64,000 bases of DNA, from NCBI GenBank assembly GCA_020638035.1, contig JACKJI010000004.1, positions 124,001-188,000 of the forward strand, given 5' to 3'. The translations under genes and the position numbers were made by a program. The notes beneath the pieces were generated by a model that was not told where the DNA came from, made no database searches, and was given only the letters and a program-made list of their open reading frames with translations. This stretch comes from Hyphomicrobiaceae bacterium. Its GTDB lineage: Bacteria > Pseudomonadota > Alphaproteobacteria > Rhizobiales > Hyphomicrobiaceae. Positions within the stretch are counted from its first letter, which is position 1. Every line of letters starts with the position of its first letter. Positions 31,486-40,718 of the stretch are shown here, in pieces.

Positions 31486-33096
31486 TCACTGCTTTATCGA
31501 GCGAGCGACGCGGAAGCCGTAGTCGTTGTAATGGATATCGGCTGATAGCCAGTTGCGATAGGCGCTACGCAGAGCCTCCGGCTTCAGAAAGAGCGCGCCG
31601 CCACGCACAACCCTGCGGTTGCAGATGCCGGTGGTGCGAGCGCTGCCGTCAGCCGGATTTCCGGCATGGCTCGGGTTCCAGCAGTCCGCCGTCCATTCCC
31701 AGACATTGCCGTGTACGTTGTAAAGTCCCCAAGGGTTTGGCGTGAAGGTATCCACGAACGATGTCCTGCCGCGATAGGGCCCCTTGTTTCCGCCGCCCTT
31801 GTAGACGTGGTTCGCGTCGTAGTTCGCGTTCTGCGCGGTGATCTTGCTCCCCCACCAGAACGGCGTCGTCGAACCGGCGCGCGCGGCATACTCCCACTCG
31901 GTCTCTGACGGCAGCCGGTACTCGTGGCCGGTCTTCTTCGTCAGCCAAGGGAGATATTCGTTTGTGATCTCAATCCAGGACACGTCGATTACGGGCCGGT
32001 TACGACGCCCCCATCCCTCGTCTTCGGGCGCGCGACGGCAGCCGCCTTCGGCTACGCATACTTCCCATTCGTCGAAGGTGACTTCGAATTTCCCGATGGC
32101 GAACGGCTTGGCGAAGCGGACTTCGGTCTGGGGACCTTCGGTCTTCGTGTGTCCATGCTCAGCGTCGGTCGATCCAAGCATGAACTTGCCCGCCGGTGCC
32201 ACGACCATACTCGGGCAGACCAGACAATCTCTGAACTCCTCGCCGGCCTTCAACCCAACAGCCACGTCGAGCTTGCCGTTTCCAGTGGCCACTTTGCTTT
32301 CGCCGCTCGGCTTTCCACTCCGGCGCGCATGACGTGTATCCAGGACGACGCGCATGATCATGCCATCCCCAACCCATGGAGCTGATGGCGACCCGTAGCG
32401 AATAGCTGCTGCACTGATGCTTTCGAACAGCGTCGCGTGATCCGTGGCAGGCTTTCTGAGCTCTTCGGCGAGGATGGCACCAAAACGGCCATGTTCGTGC
32501 GACGGGTTGCTGACGAACTGTCCGGCAGGACTTGCCATTGCGATCAACATGCCGTCGCGTATCGAAAGTGGCAGGCAGCCGTTGCCCGCATTGACCGGCA
32601 AACTGTGCAGCTTGTGGCAAGCATCGAAGATGACAAAATGGGAAGCATTCCCCGCTTCCGTGAGCAGGGTGTGGATGATGCTGTTGAGTGCAACCGCGCC
32701 GTCCCAGAAGCCCTGATCGAGACTGCGCATATCGACCGGGATGAGGTGGTTGATACGGCTCAGGCTGTTCGCGATGCCGTGGCCTGCGTAGTAGAAGAAG
32801 CCTACCGCATTCGGCCCGGAGTCTTTGAGTTCGGCGGCGTACTTGGCAACTGCTGAAAGGATTTCCGACCGCTTGGCATCGACGACGACGTGAATGTCTT
32901 CCTTAACAAAGCCGATCTTCTCAAGGGAAGCAGCGATTGCACTCGTGTCACTGATCGGCTTCTCCAATTGACCCAGCTCTGTACCGTAGCTCTGGTTGCC
33001 GATCAGCAGTGCGATCTGCTTTGCTGATACCTGTGTCGAAAACATCAGACCGGCAAAGACTATTGCTAGTTGCGTGAGAATTCGAATGCGGCACAT
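31486..33096 (-). CDS. Secreted caspase-like (C14) protein with SUMF1-type domain
   Basis: This 536-residue protein begins with a signal peptide (ILTQLAIVFAGLMFSTQVSA). Residues about 26-255 form a caspase/metacaspase-like fold: RIALLIGNQSY-type strand (KQIALLIGNQSY), catalytic His106 in YYAGHGI and Cys160 in VIFDACHK. Residues about 290-532 form a SUMF1/formylglycine-generating-enzyme-like domain (APAGKFMLGSTD, RLPSETEWEYAARAG, WGLYNVHGNVWEWTADCW, RVVRGGALF). The Cys pair that active FGEs carry after RGG is missing (ALFLKPEALRSAYR), so this domain is probably a binding module. The gene is monocistronic. A peptidase or signalling role in the periplasm is inferred. Confidence 0.9.
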   Translation of the reverse strand: MCRIRILTQLAIVFAGLMFSTQVSAKQIALLIGNQSYGTELGQLEKPISDTSAIAASLEKIGFVKEDIHVVVDAKRSEILSAVAKYAAELKDSGPNAVGFFYYAGHGIANSLSRINHLIPVDMRSLDQGFWDGAVALNSIIHTLLTEAGNASHFVIFDACHKLHSLPVNAGNGCLPLSIRDGMLIAMASPAGQFVSNPSHEHGRFGAILAEELRKPATDHATLFESISAAAIRYGSPSAPWVGDGMIMRVVLDTRHARRSGKPSGESKVATGNGKLDVAVGLKAGEEFRDCLVCPSMVVAPAGKFMLGSTDAEHGHTKTEGPQTEVRFAKPFAIGKFEVTFDEWEVCVAEGGCRRAPEDEGWGRRNRPVIDVSWIEITNEYLPWLTKKTGHEYRLPSETEWEYAARAGSTTPFWWGSKITAQNANYDANHVYKGGGNKGPYRGRTSFVDTFTPNPWGLYNVHGNVWEWTADCWNPSHAGNPADGSARTTGICNRRVVRGGALFLKPEALRSAYRNWLSADIHYNDYGFRVARSIKQ

Positions 33097-33227
33097 CTAT
33101 GGTTCATCACTCTGAAAAGCATTTTGCAGAGGAGAGCCTAGTGTCGGGCTGCCGCCGTGTAATTAATTTTTGTTAGCTTTCGTTAAGTAATCAAATTTCT
33201 GGAATTTCAGGCTGAAACTGAACCGTC

Positions 33228-33752
33228 TCAGGGCGCTATGAGATCGCCAAAGGCGGAAAGAACGGCCCGGTACATATCCCGCTTCCAGCTCACCGCGCCG
33301 TCCAGCACGATGTCGGGCGATGCCCAGGTCCATGAGGAGAACTCGGCGGGCTGACCTGCATCAGAGTTCAAATCAAACTCGTCGTCAGTGCCGTGAAAGC
33401 GTACCGCGAACCAGAGCAGGCGCTGGCCCCGATAACGGCCTTTGAGCGCCAGCCCCAGTAGATGATCGGGAAGCTCGAAAGACAACCATTCGTCAAGCTG
33501 GGCCACAGGGGCGAAGGAGTTCGCCCCGGTTTCCTCTCGCAATTCACGCATGGCCGCCTCGATGGGCAGCTCCCGACCCAGCAACCCGCCTTGCGGCATC
33601 TGCCAGACGGGTTCGCCTTCGGGCGCGATCCATCGTGGACGTCGGCTACCTTGCCAGATCTCGCCGCGGCGATTGAACAGCACCATGCCGACGCCATCCC
33701 GGAACGGAAGGCATTCGCGCGTTTGGGCCGTAATGCGGGTCGAGATGTTCAT
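33228..33752 (-). CDS. rppH: RNA pyrophosphohydrolase (Nudix)
   Basis: This Nudix hydrolase removes pyrophosphate from mRNA 5' ends (or acts on dinucleoside polyphosphates) and so starts RNA decay. The complete Nudix box is GGLLGRELPIEAAMRELREETGA, and RppH hallmarks FRDGVGMVLFN and WQMPQGGL precede it. Start choice: ATG at 33752 (MNISTRITAQTRECLPFRDG, 174 residues), preceded by GGATGGG; the frame runs 65 residues further up but that part overlaps the divergent gene and is not conserved. Confidence 0.93.
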   Translation of the reverse strand: MNISTRITAQTRECLPFRDGVGMVLFNRRGEIWQGSRRPRWIAPEGEPVWQMPQGGLLGRELPIEAAMRELREETGANSFAPVAQLDEWLSFELPDHLLGLALKGRYRGQRLLWFAVRFHGTDDEFDLNSDAGQPAEFSSWTWASPDIVLDGAVSWKRDMYRAVLSAFGDLIAP

Positions 33753-34019
33753 CTGTTGCCCATCCCTGCGCGCTGCTGGCGAGGTTCGAAAACGAATCAA
33801 TCTTGCACCAAAGGTAGCGCAATCTTGTGACAGCCGTTTCTCGTGTTGCGGTAGGATGGCGCGCCTGCCGGAATTTGGGTCTGGCCGGCATTTGCGGAGG
33901 CAAGCGAGGCGAGGAGCGGAATGGAGGCTGCCAGGGACAGACCGCATGCCACTTTGCCAGCGATGTCACCACAGGGTGAGGCCAAGCCAGTAGGAGCCCG
34001 GCGCAGTTGGTTCGGGGTA

Positions 34020-34568
34020 ATGAAAACCTGGTGTGGGTGGGCAATTGCAGCGATGACGGGCGCTCCGCGGGCCACGATTTCCGGGGGATTGCTGCCGACT
34101 GATCTCGATGGTGTGGTGGTGCGGTTGCGTCGGTTGCATGCCGATATCGAGCACCTTAGTCCCGAGGAATTCGTGCGCTATTGCGCGCGTTGCGAACCAC
34201 TCCTCTTCGACGTCCGTGGCGCAGAGGAGTTCGCCGTCAGCCATCTGGCTGGTGCGCGCCGCATTGACCCAGCGACCAGCGCGCCGGCATTTCTTGCCAA
34301 CCATGCAAGCGAAGTGCGCGGACGTGCGGTGGTGTTCTACTGCTCAGTTGGCGTGCGCAGCTCCCGGCTTGCCTCACGGATCCAGGCCGACTTGCGCGAA
34401 CACGGTGCCGAGGGTGTCTACAACCTGGAGGGTGGTCTGTTCCGTTGGCACAATGAGGGGCGCGCGTTGATCGACGCCGAAGGGGCGACCGATCGCATCC
34501 ACCCGTACAATGCTTCCTGGGGGCGGTTCATCTCCCGCCGGGCATGCATCACGCTTACGTCGCGCTGA
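34020..34568 (+). CDS. Rhodanese-like domain protein
   Basis: This is a single-domain rhodanese (sulfurtransferase-like) protein of 182 residues. The core is LLFDVRGAEEFAVSHLAGARRIDP followed by the active-site loop CSVGVRSSRLA with the catalytic cysteine, then GVYNLEGGLFRWHNEGR. Substrate and partner are unknown. I start at ATG 34020; in-frame ATGs at 33921 and 33963 are possible but lie over the divergent rppH control region. No signal peptide. Confidence 0.85.
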   Translation: MKTWCGWAIAAMTGAPRATISGGLLPTDLDGVVVRLRRLHADIEHLSPEEFVRYCARCEPLLFDVRGAEEFAVSHLAGARRIDPATSAPAFLANHASEVRGRAVVFYCSVGVRSSRLASRIQADLREHGAEGVYNLEGGLFRWHNEGRALIDAEGATDRIHPYNASWGRFISRRACITLTSR

Positions 34569-34588
34569 GCGGGATGGGACTGTCTGAT

Positions 34589-35206
34589 CTACTCCAGTGA
34601 GGGAAGCGCCTCAGCAAAGCCCTTGAGCGAGATCGGTATGCCGATGCCGGCCTCTTCGGTCTGGAAGATAATGAAGATTGCCGTGGTTCCGGTCTTCAGC
34701 TGGTCGACGAGCTTGTCCTCCACGACCACCTGAGCGTAGCAAGCGAAAGAGTGGCAGCGCAGGAATGGCGCGTGCCCGACGTCCTTGTTGTCGATCTTGA
34801 GGCCCAGGCCCGGCGGCAACAGGATGCCGAGTGGGGCGAACACGCGCAGGACGCGCGTCCCGTTGGCGAACTTCTGGAAATAGACCGTCAGCCCGACATT
34901 GTTGCGGTCTTCAGCCGTGACGCTCTGCACCAGCGCGCAGACCTCCTTGGAGCCGCCAGGAGGTGGCGCCTTACACACCACCTGCCAGTCACCATGCTGA
35001 GACTTGACCGCGCCTTCCGGCGCCTTGGTGTCCTGGGCACGGACCGGCACGCTGGCGACCAACGCCAGACAGCAGAGTGCGGCTCCAATGATCGCCGCCC
35101 ACCAGCCAGTCGGCGTCGACCGGGCGGTAGCACCACGCAGGCGCCCAGGCTGCGGCGCGACAGGAAAAAGCGGAGACAACGCTGAGCGGAATGCGCTGCC
35201 GGGCAC
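34589..35206 (-). CDS. Invasion-associated locus B (IalB) family protein
   Basis: This is a periplasmic protein of the IalB family. After a hydrophobic export segment (WWAAIIGAALCCLALVASVPVRAQD) the conserved domain reads HGDWQVVCKAPPPGGSKEVCALVQSV, then VLRVFAPLGILLPPGLGLKID, FLRCHSFACYAQVVVEDKLVDQLK. Four cysteines probably form disulfides. Function is unknown outside its namesake in Bartonella. The start is doubtful: I use GTG 35206 (205 residues); an in-frame ATG at 35374 would add an unconserved Pro/Ser-rich stretch. Neither has a good RBS. Confidence 0.85.
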   Translation of the reverse strand: MPGSAFRSALSPLFPVAPQPGRLRGATARSTPTGWWAAIIGAALCCLALVASVPVRAQDTKAPEGAVKSQHGDWQVVCKAPPPGGSKEVCALVQSVTAEDRNNVGLTVYFQKFANGTRVLRVFAPLGILLPPGLGLKIDNKDVGHAPFLRCHSFACYAQVVVEDKLVDQLKTGTTAIFIIFQTEEAGIGIPISLKGFAEALPSLE

Positions 35207-35768
35207 TTCGGGCGGGCAATTCCATTTGGCAGGTGGCGGCGTGAATGCAGGCAAGCTGAGGCTCCGAATCAGTTGGAACTGGGCGGGAGCGAACCCTACC
35301 GCAGATCCTGTATGAGATCTGGCATCGGGAAGCAGAGGCGCTTTGTGTGGCGGGCTCTGGGGAGAGCTTTGCATGAGCCAATGGGGCGGTTTTGGGGACG
35401 CCGCGACGGGCTCGTCCTGTGTTCGCCACAGGGCGACGTCTGATCGGTTGTCAAGAGCGTTCAAATGCCGCAGAAAACTTGACTTGAGACAAGTCCGGTG
35501 GTTGTGATCTGGTCGACCTGGTGGGATTGCGACCAAAGTTTGGCGCAAATCAGCAGACCTAAGATGTTTCGTTGCGGATCGATCGGGTTCGTGGGGGACA
35601 TGGGAGAGCATAGCGGCGCGGCGCCGGCATGAGCCGGTTCGCCAGCGACGGTATTGCCCTCGACTTGTGTTTGCTCCGGGGGCGCTGACAGCGTTCGCCG
35701 GACGGGAATTGGACTGATAAGAGCGAAGAACCGCCTGGCAGGACCGGGCGCATTTTGGGGAGCAGGGA
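35207..35768. other. Intergenic region between divergent ialB-like gene and coxB
   Basis: About 560 bases. It holds a perfect 6-3-6 inverted repeat (35481-35495) in the likely coxB promoter region and otherwise no supported gene. The upstream extension of the IalB frame to 35890 runs into coxB and looks non-coding. Confidence 0.5.
35481..35495. promoter_or_regulatory. Perfect inverted repeat in the coxB/ialB-like control region
   Basis: GACTTG-AGA-CAAGTC is a perfect 6-bp dyad about 274 bases before coxB, overlapping a TTGACTT word that could be a -35 element. It resembles a dimeric regulator's operator. It matches the FNR consensus only in its left half, so the regulator is unknown. Confidence 0.35.
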
Positions 35769-36686
35769 ATGATCCGACGAATGCTTGGCTCGCTTGGGGC
35801 CGCTGTCATGCTGGCCCTGGCGGCTGCCGTGCTGTTTGGCGATGCGGCTCTGGCTGGCATGGGCCAGCCGACCGACGGCCAGCTCGGCATGCAGGAGGCA
35901 GCCTCGCCAATCGCGCAGCAGATTCACCAGTTTCATGACATGGTGAACTTCATCATCATCGCGATCGCGGTGTTCGTTCTGATCCTCATGATCTACGTGT
36001 TGTTCCGATTCAACGCGAAGGCCAACCCCAATCCGTCGCGCACGACGCACAACACGTTGCTCGAGGTGGCGTGGACCGTGATCCCGATCATGGTGCTAGT
36101 CTATATCGCGCTGCCGTCGTTCCGCCTGCTGCGTGCACAGTACAATTTTCCCCCGGCCGATCTGACCATCAAGGCGACGGCCTATCAGTGGTACTGGAAC
36201 CACGAGTACCTGCCGAAGGCGAAGGACGGCAAAGCGTTCAACTTCGACTCGGTGATGCTCACCGATGAGGAGATCAAGGAGCAGAAGGCCGCTGGCCTGC
36301 CTGCGCCGCGCAATCTTGCCGTCGACAACGAGGTCGTCGTTCCGGTGAACAAGAACGTCCACGTTCTGGTGACGGCCGGTGACGTGCTCCACAACTGGAC
36401 CATTCCATCGTTCGGCTCGAAGGTCGACGCCGTACCCGGACGCATCAACACGACCTGGTTCAAGGCGACGAAGACCGGCGTGTTCTACGGCCAGTGCTCG
36501 GAATTGTGCGGTAAGGACCATGCCTTCATGCCGATCGCCGTGCGCGTGGTCGACGACGGCACGTTCAGCGAATGGTCCGCAGCCATGGCCGCCCGCGACA
36601 AGAACAAGGCACGCGAGATCCTGAAGCGCGTGGCACTGGAGCAGGCCGGCAAGAAGACCAAGGACGTGGCGGACGCGCGCCAGTGA
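35769..36686 (+). CDS. coxB: Cytochrome c oxidase subunit II
   Basis: This is subunit II of the aa3-type oxidase, receiving electrons from cytochrome c through the CuA centre. It has 305 residues: a signal peptide ([17 protein letters not shown]), two membrane helices (about 55-80 and 100-120), then a cupredoxin domain. CuA ligands are all present: His in [12 protein letters not shown], and Cys, Glu, Cys, His, Met in [25 protein letters not shown]-type RBS precedes the ATG. It is first in the coxB-coxA cluster. Confidence 0.97.
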   Translation: MIRRMLGSLGAAVMLALAAAVLFGDAALAGMGQPTDGQLGMQEAASPIAQQIHQFHDMVNFIIIAIAVFVLILMIYVLFRFNAKANPNPSRTTHNTLLEVAWTVIPIMVLVYIALPSFRLLRAQYNFPPADLTIKATAYQWYWNHEYLPKAKDGKAFNFDSVMLTDEEIKEQKAAGLPAPRNLAVDNEVVVPVNKNVHVLVTAGDVLHNWTIPSFGSKVDAVPGRINTTWFKATKTGVFYGQCSELCGKDHAFMPIAVRVVDDGTFSEWSAAMAARDKNKAREILKRVALEQAGKKTKDVADARQ

Positions 36687-36753
36687 GGCGCATTGGCTGA
36701 CGCCACGACGAGAAACGCTCAAGACCAAATTTGCAAGCGAAGGGCAATTGACG

Positions 36754-38370
36754 ATGGGTAGCGCTGCACATGCCGCTCACGACCACCACGACCATCCCAC
36801 GGGATTGAAGCGGTGGCTGTTTTCCACCAATCACAAAGACATCGGCACGATGTACCTGATCTTTGCAATGATCGGTGGCCTCGTCGGCGGCATACTTTCG
36901 ATCGGCATGCGATTGGAGCTCCAGGAGCCCGGCATGCAGATCTTCTCCAATCCGCACATGTTCAACGTGTTCGTCACCGCGCACGGTATCATCATGGTGT
37001 TCTTCATGGTGATGCCGGCGACCATGGGTGGCTTCGGCAACTGGTTCGTGCCGCTGATGATCGGCGCGCCGGACATGGCCTTCCCGCGCATGAACAATAT
37101 CTCGTTCTGGTTGCTGCCGGTGGCCTTCGTGCTGCTCATCCTCTCGCTGTTCGTGGAAGGCCCGCCGGGAATGAACGGCATCGGTGGCGGGTGGACGCTC
37201 TATCCGCCGCTGGCGACGACCGGCCAGCCAGGTCCCGCCATGGACTTCGGCATCCTGTCGATGCACATCGCCGGTGCCTCCTCGATCCTCGGCGCCATCA
37301 ACTTCATCACCACGATCTTCAACATGCGCGCCCCAGGCATGACGCTGCACAAGATGCCGCTGTTCGCCTGGGCGGTGCTGGTTACCGCGTTCCTGCTGCT
37401 GCTCTCGCTGCCGGTGTTCGCGGGCGCCATCACGATGATGCTGACGGACCGCAATTTCGGTACGACGTTCTTCACGGCGTCGGGTGGTGGTGATCCGCTG
37501 CTGTACCAGCACCTGTTCTGGTTCTTCGCCCACCCCGAGGTCTACATTCTTATTCTGCCGGGCTTCGGCATCGTCTCCCACATCGTGTCGACCTTCTCGC
37601 GGAAGCCGATCTTTGGTTATCTCGGCATGGCCTACGCGATGGTGGCAATCGGTCTCGTCGGCTTCATCGTGTGGGCGCACCACATGTATACGACGGGCAT
37701 CAACGTCAACACGCAGGCCTACTTCGTGTTCGCGACGATGGTCATCGCGGTGCCGACGGGCGTGAAGATCTTCTCGTGGATCGCGACCATGTGGGGTGGC
37801 TCGATCGAGTTCCGCCTGCCAATGATCTGGGCGATCGGCTTCATCTTCCTGTTCACGGTCGGCGGCGTGACGGGCGTCATGCTGGCCAACGCCGGCGTCG
37901 ACCGTGCCCTGCATGACACCTACTACGTGGTGGCACACTTCCACTACGTGCTGTCGCTTGGTGCGGTGTTCTCGATCTTCGCCGGATACTACTACTGGTT
38001 CCCGAAGATGACCGGCTACATGTACTCGGAATTCTGGGGCAGGCTGCACTTCTGGCTGTCGTTCGTCGGCGCCAACGTGCTGTTCTTCCCGCAGCACTTC
38101 CTGGGTCTTGCCGGTATGCCGCGCCGCTATGCCGACTATCCCGATGGCTTTGCCTTCTGGAACGCGATCTCGTCATACGGTTCCTACATCACGGCGCTGG
38201 GTACGATCTGCTTCTTCATCGGCATCTTCGTCGCGCTCGCCCGCAAGCAGCGCGTCGGCGAGAACCCGTGGGGTGTCGGCGCTACCACGCTCGAGTGGAC
38301 GCTGCCCTCACCGCCGCCGTTCCACCAATACGAGACTCTGCCCAAGATCGAGGCGACGAAGCATCACTGA
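36754..38370 (+). CDS. coxA: Cytochrome c oxidase subunit I
   Basis: This is the catalytic subunit with haem a and the haem a3-CuB centre, with 12 membrane helices. Ligands seen: haem a His in [10 protein letters not shown]; CuB His and cross-linked Tyr in HPEVY; CuB pair HH in WAHHMYTTG; haem a3 and haem a His in HFHYVLS. Proton-channel residues are in the usual places. I prefer the ATG at 36754, with AAGGG at good spacing, over TTG 36748. The N-terminus is His-rich (HAAHDHHDH). A 12-bp GC hairpin follows. Confidence 0.98.
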   Translation: MGSAAHAAHDHHDHPTGLKRWLFSTNHKDIGTMYLIFAMIGGLVGGILSIGMRLELQEPGMQIFSNPHMFNVFVTAHGIIMVFFMVMPATMGGFGNWFVPLMIGAPDMAFPRMNNISFWLLPVAFVLLILSLFVEGPPGMNGIGGGWTLYPPLATTGQPGPAMDFGILSMHIAGASSILGAINFITTIFNMRAPGMTLHKMPLFAWAVLVTAFLLLLSLPVFAGAITMMLTDRNFGTTFFTASGGGDPLLYQHLFWFFAHPEVYILILPGFGIVSHIVSTFSRKPIFGYLGMAYAMVAIGLVGFIVWAHHMYTTGINVNTQAYFVFATMVIAVPTGVKIFSWIATMWGGSIEFRLPMIWAIGFIFLFTVGGVTGVMLANAGVDRALHDTYYVVAHFHYVLSLGAVFSIFAGYYYWFPKMTGYMYSEFWGRLHFWLSFVGANVLFFPQHFLGLAGMPRRYADYPDGFAFWNAISSYGSYITALGTICFFIGIFVALARKQRVGENPWGVGATTLEWTLPSPPPFHQYETLPKIEATKHH

Positions 38371-38404
38371 TGCCGGTGTCGTCGGGCATGAGTTGAGAAA
38401 ACAC

Positions 38405-38440
38405 CGGCGGCGGGCGCAGCAACAGCTTCGTCCGCCGCCG
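38405..38440 (+). other. Intercistronic hairpin after coxA
   Basis: Arms 38405-38416 and 38429-38440 form a 12-pair stem (one G-U) around a 12-base loop, 35 bases after the coxA stop. No T-run follows. It could protect coxA mRNA or attenuate read-through into the assembly genes. Confidence 0.65.
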
Positions 38441-38554
38441 CAACGACAGAACGGGGCAGGTTCCTGGAAGCGACCCGACCTTGACGGGCGCTAGAGGCAG
38501 GGCAGTCCCGACAAAAGCGTCCGGGACAGCCGGCAAGATTGAGGATGCGCACGG

Positions 38555-39508
38555 GTGGTGATGGCCGAGACCGGTCATAGGCTCAGTTTGACGACGCCGG
38601 CGCGGCAGGCCCCCGGGGGGTGGCGGCGCATTGGCGATTTCGTTGCGTTGACCAAACCGCGGCCGATGTCAGTGGTCGTCTTCACCGCGCTGGCCGGCCT
38701 TCTCGCACCGCGCTCTGTGCCCCTCGATTTGACAAAGGGCATGCTGGCGATGGCCGCGATCGCGCTGGGTGGCGGTGGCTCGGCTGTTCTCAATATGTGG
38801 TTCGAGCGTGACCTTGACGCGCGCATGATGCGCACGGCCGGGCGGCCTATTCCGGCGGGACGCGTCACGCCGACCGCAGCGCTGGCTTTCGCCGTCGTGC
38901 TGATTGCAGTGGCACTGACACTTATGTTTTGGGTGGCCGGCCTGGTGGCGATGGCGATGCTGGCGGCTACGATCCTGTTCTACGGCGTCGTCTATACGAT
39001 GTGGTTGAAGCGGGCGACGGCGCTCAACGTGGTTGTCGGCGGCGGGCTCGCATCAATCCTGACGCCACTCACGGGCTGGGCGGCGGCGGTCGGCACTGTC
39101 GGCTTGGAGGCACTCGCGCTGTTTGTCTTCCTCGTGCCTTGGACGCCGCCGCACGTGTGGTCGCAAGCGCTGGTACGGCGTGAGGATTATGCCAACGCGC
39201 AAGTGCCGATGATGCCAGTGGTGGCGGGATCGGAGCGCACGCGTACGATGATCGTCGCTTTTACGATTGCGCATGCGGTGCTTGCGCTGCTCCCCTTTGC
39301 CATGGGGATTGCTGGATTTGCCTGGCTCGCGGCGGCGCTGATAGGCGGTGCGGTGCTGGTGGTCGAGGCGGTTGACCTGGCGCGCAGGCCGGATGACGCA
39401 GAGATGCGGCGTGCGGCTTGGCGCTTTTATCGGCACAACAGCATCTATGTTGCGGTGCTTCTGACAACGCTCATCGCCGAGCGCATCGTCGTGTATTCCA
39501 TTCACTAG
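38555..39508 (+). CDS. CtaB-like UbiA prenyltransferase, divergent tandem paralogue
   Basis: This 317-residue polytopic membrane protein is of the UbiA family and most similar to protohaem IX farnesyltransferase. It is clearly homologous to the next gene: DFVALTKPRPMSVVVFTALAG, LNMWFERDLDARMMRTAGRPIPAGRVT, YTMWLKRATALN, WTPPHVWSQALVRREDYANAQVPMMPV. Departures from the canonical enzyme: the first Asp of the DxxDxxM motif is Glu (FERDLDAR versus YDADIDAR), and the loop normally GAFPPMVGW reads SILTPLTGW. It may be a second haem O synthase, a related prenyltransferase or an assembly factor. Start is GTG 38555 or ATG 38561. Confidence 0.85.
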   Translation: MVMAETGHRLSLTTPARQAPGGWRRIGDFVALTKPRPMSVVVFTALAGLLAPRSVPLDLTKGMLAMAAIALGGGGSAVLNMWFERDLDARMMRTAGRPIPAGRVTPTAALAFAVVLIAVALTLMFWVAGLVAMAMLAATILFYGVVYTMWLKRATALNVVVGGGLASILTPLTGWAAAVGTVGLEALALFVFLVPWTPPHVWSQALVRREDYANAQVPMMPVVAGSERTRTMIVAFTIAHAVLALLPFAMGIAGFAWLAAALIGGAVLVVEAVDLARRPDDAEMRRAAWRFYRHNSIYVAVLLTTLIAERIVVYSIH

Positions 39509-39562
39509 GTACGCGGCAGAGCTTTCCGGCGAAAAGGCCGGTGAACGAAAAGGACGTCGAAC

Positions 39563-40501
39563 GTGAGCATGTCGAGTGCAGCACTGGAGGCCGGAGCGGG
39601 CGACACAGCGCTCGCCAGAGAGCCTTCCGTTGGTGACTATGTGGCGCTCCTGAAGCCGCGCGTCATGTCGCTCGTCGTGTTTACCGCGCTCGTTGGCATG
39701 GTCGCCGCGCCGGGCACCCTGCATCCTATTCTCGGAGCGATCGCGCTCATCATGATCGCGGTCGGCGCGGGTGCATCGGGTGCGCTTAACATGTGGTACG
39801 ACGCGGATATCGACGCGCGCATGGCCCGTACCGCCGCACGCCCCATTCCGCGCGGTCACGTCACCGCGGATGAAGCCTTCACCTTCGGCATCATTCTGTC
39901 GGTCGGCTCGGTGCTGGTGTTCGGCCTGCTCGTGAACTGGGTCGCGGCTGCGCTGCTGGCGATGACAATCGCCTATTACGTGCTCATTTATACGATGTGG
40001 CTGAAGCGTCGGACGCCGCAGAATATCGTTATCGGTGGCGCCGCAGGTGCCTTCCCGCCGATGGTCGGCTGGGCCGCGGTCACAGGTTCGGTGTCGCTGG
40101 AGAGCTTGGTGCTCTTCCTCATCATCTTCTTCTGGACGCCGCCACACTTCTGGGCGTTGGCGCTCTATCGCTGCCGCGACTACGAGCGGGTCGGCGTGCC
40201 GATGCTGCCAGTGACGCACGGTCCGGATGTTACGCGCCGTCAGATCGTCGCCTATTCCGTGGTGCTCGTACCGCTTGCCGTGACGCCTTATCTCATCGGC
40301 TTCGGCGGGCTCACCTATCTCATCAGCTCGACAGCGCTGGGCGCCGTGTTCCTGGCGCTCGCTGTCAAGGTTTATCGCGTGCGTGAGGGCCGCGAGGCCG
40401 ATCAGGTCGCGCGCCAGCTGTTCGGCTTTTCGATCTTCTACCTGTTCGCGCTGTTCGCCGTAATTCTTGGCGAGCACCTCGTACAACGGATGCTCGGCTG
40501 A
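39563..40501 (+). CDS. ctaB: Protohaem IX farnesyltransferase (haem O synthase)
   Basis: This enzyme converts haem B to haem O, the first step to haem A for cytochrome oxidase. It has 312 residues with about nine membrane helices. Both aspartate-rich motifs are canonical: [21 protein letters not shown] and [14 protein letters not shown], with [15 protein letters not shown] between. The start is GTG, with AAGGA eight bases upstream. The stop shares one base with the ATG of the small coxF-like gene. Confidence 0.96.
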   Translation: MSMSSAALEAGAGDTALAREPSVGDYVALLKPRVMSLVVFTALVGMVAAPGTLHPILGAIALIMIAVGAGASGALNMWYDADIDARMARTAARPIPRGHVTADEAFTFGIILSVGSVLVFGLLVNWVAAALLAMTIAYYVLIYTMWLKRRTPQNIVIGGAAGAFPPMVGWAAVTGSVSLESLVLFLIIFFWTPPHFWALALYRCRDYERVGVPMLPVTHGPDVTRRQIVAYSVVLVPLAVTPYLIGFGGLTYLISSTALGAVFLALAVKVYRVREGREADQVARQLFGFSIFYLFALFAVILGEHLVQRMLG

Positions 40502-40680
40502 TGGCGGAACGGGAGAACAAGCCGTTGGCTGCGGCTCCGGAAGAGATGAGTGAGGAGGCAAAGCGCCGCCAGCGCATGCGTTCGTGGGCGATTGCCGGTG
40601 TGCTGCTGTTTCTTGTCATTGCCTTTTACGCCGCCACAATCGTGCGGCTTGGCGGCAATGTCATGAACCGTCCGCTATAG
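40501..40680 (+). CDS. coxF: CoxF-like small single-span membrane protein
   Basis: This is a 59-residue protein in the place where alphaproteobacteria carry a small oxidase-assembly gene between ctaB and ctaG. Its ATG overlaps the ctaB stop by one base (TGATG), which implies translational coupling. The sequence is a charged N-terminus ([27 protein letters not shown]), one membrane helix (WAIAGVLLFLVIAFYAATIV) and a short tail RLGGNVMNRPL. Gene symbol is by position and topology; function is unproven. Confidence 0.82.
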   Translation: MAERENKPLAAAPEEMSEEAKRRQRMRSWAIAGVLLFLVIAFYAATIVRLGGNVMNRPL

Positions 40681-40718
40681 GCCGCAGGATGGATCACCAA
40701 GAGGATGCGCAACACGTG

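Noticed and set aside
35478..35494. FNR/Anr-type site near coxB
   Set aside because: Only the left half (TTGA) fits TTGAT-N4-ATCAA; the right half does not, so only a generic dyad is reported.
36565..38097. 510-residue open frame opposite coxA
   Set aside because: Antisense of a certain membrane-protein gene; the His/Asp/Glu/Arg-rich composition is the expected complement of hydrophobic codons.
39053..40561. 502-residue open frame opposite both ctaB genes
   Set aside because: Same artefact as opposite coxA; no start context or domain.
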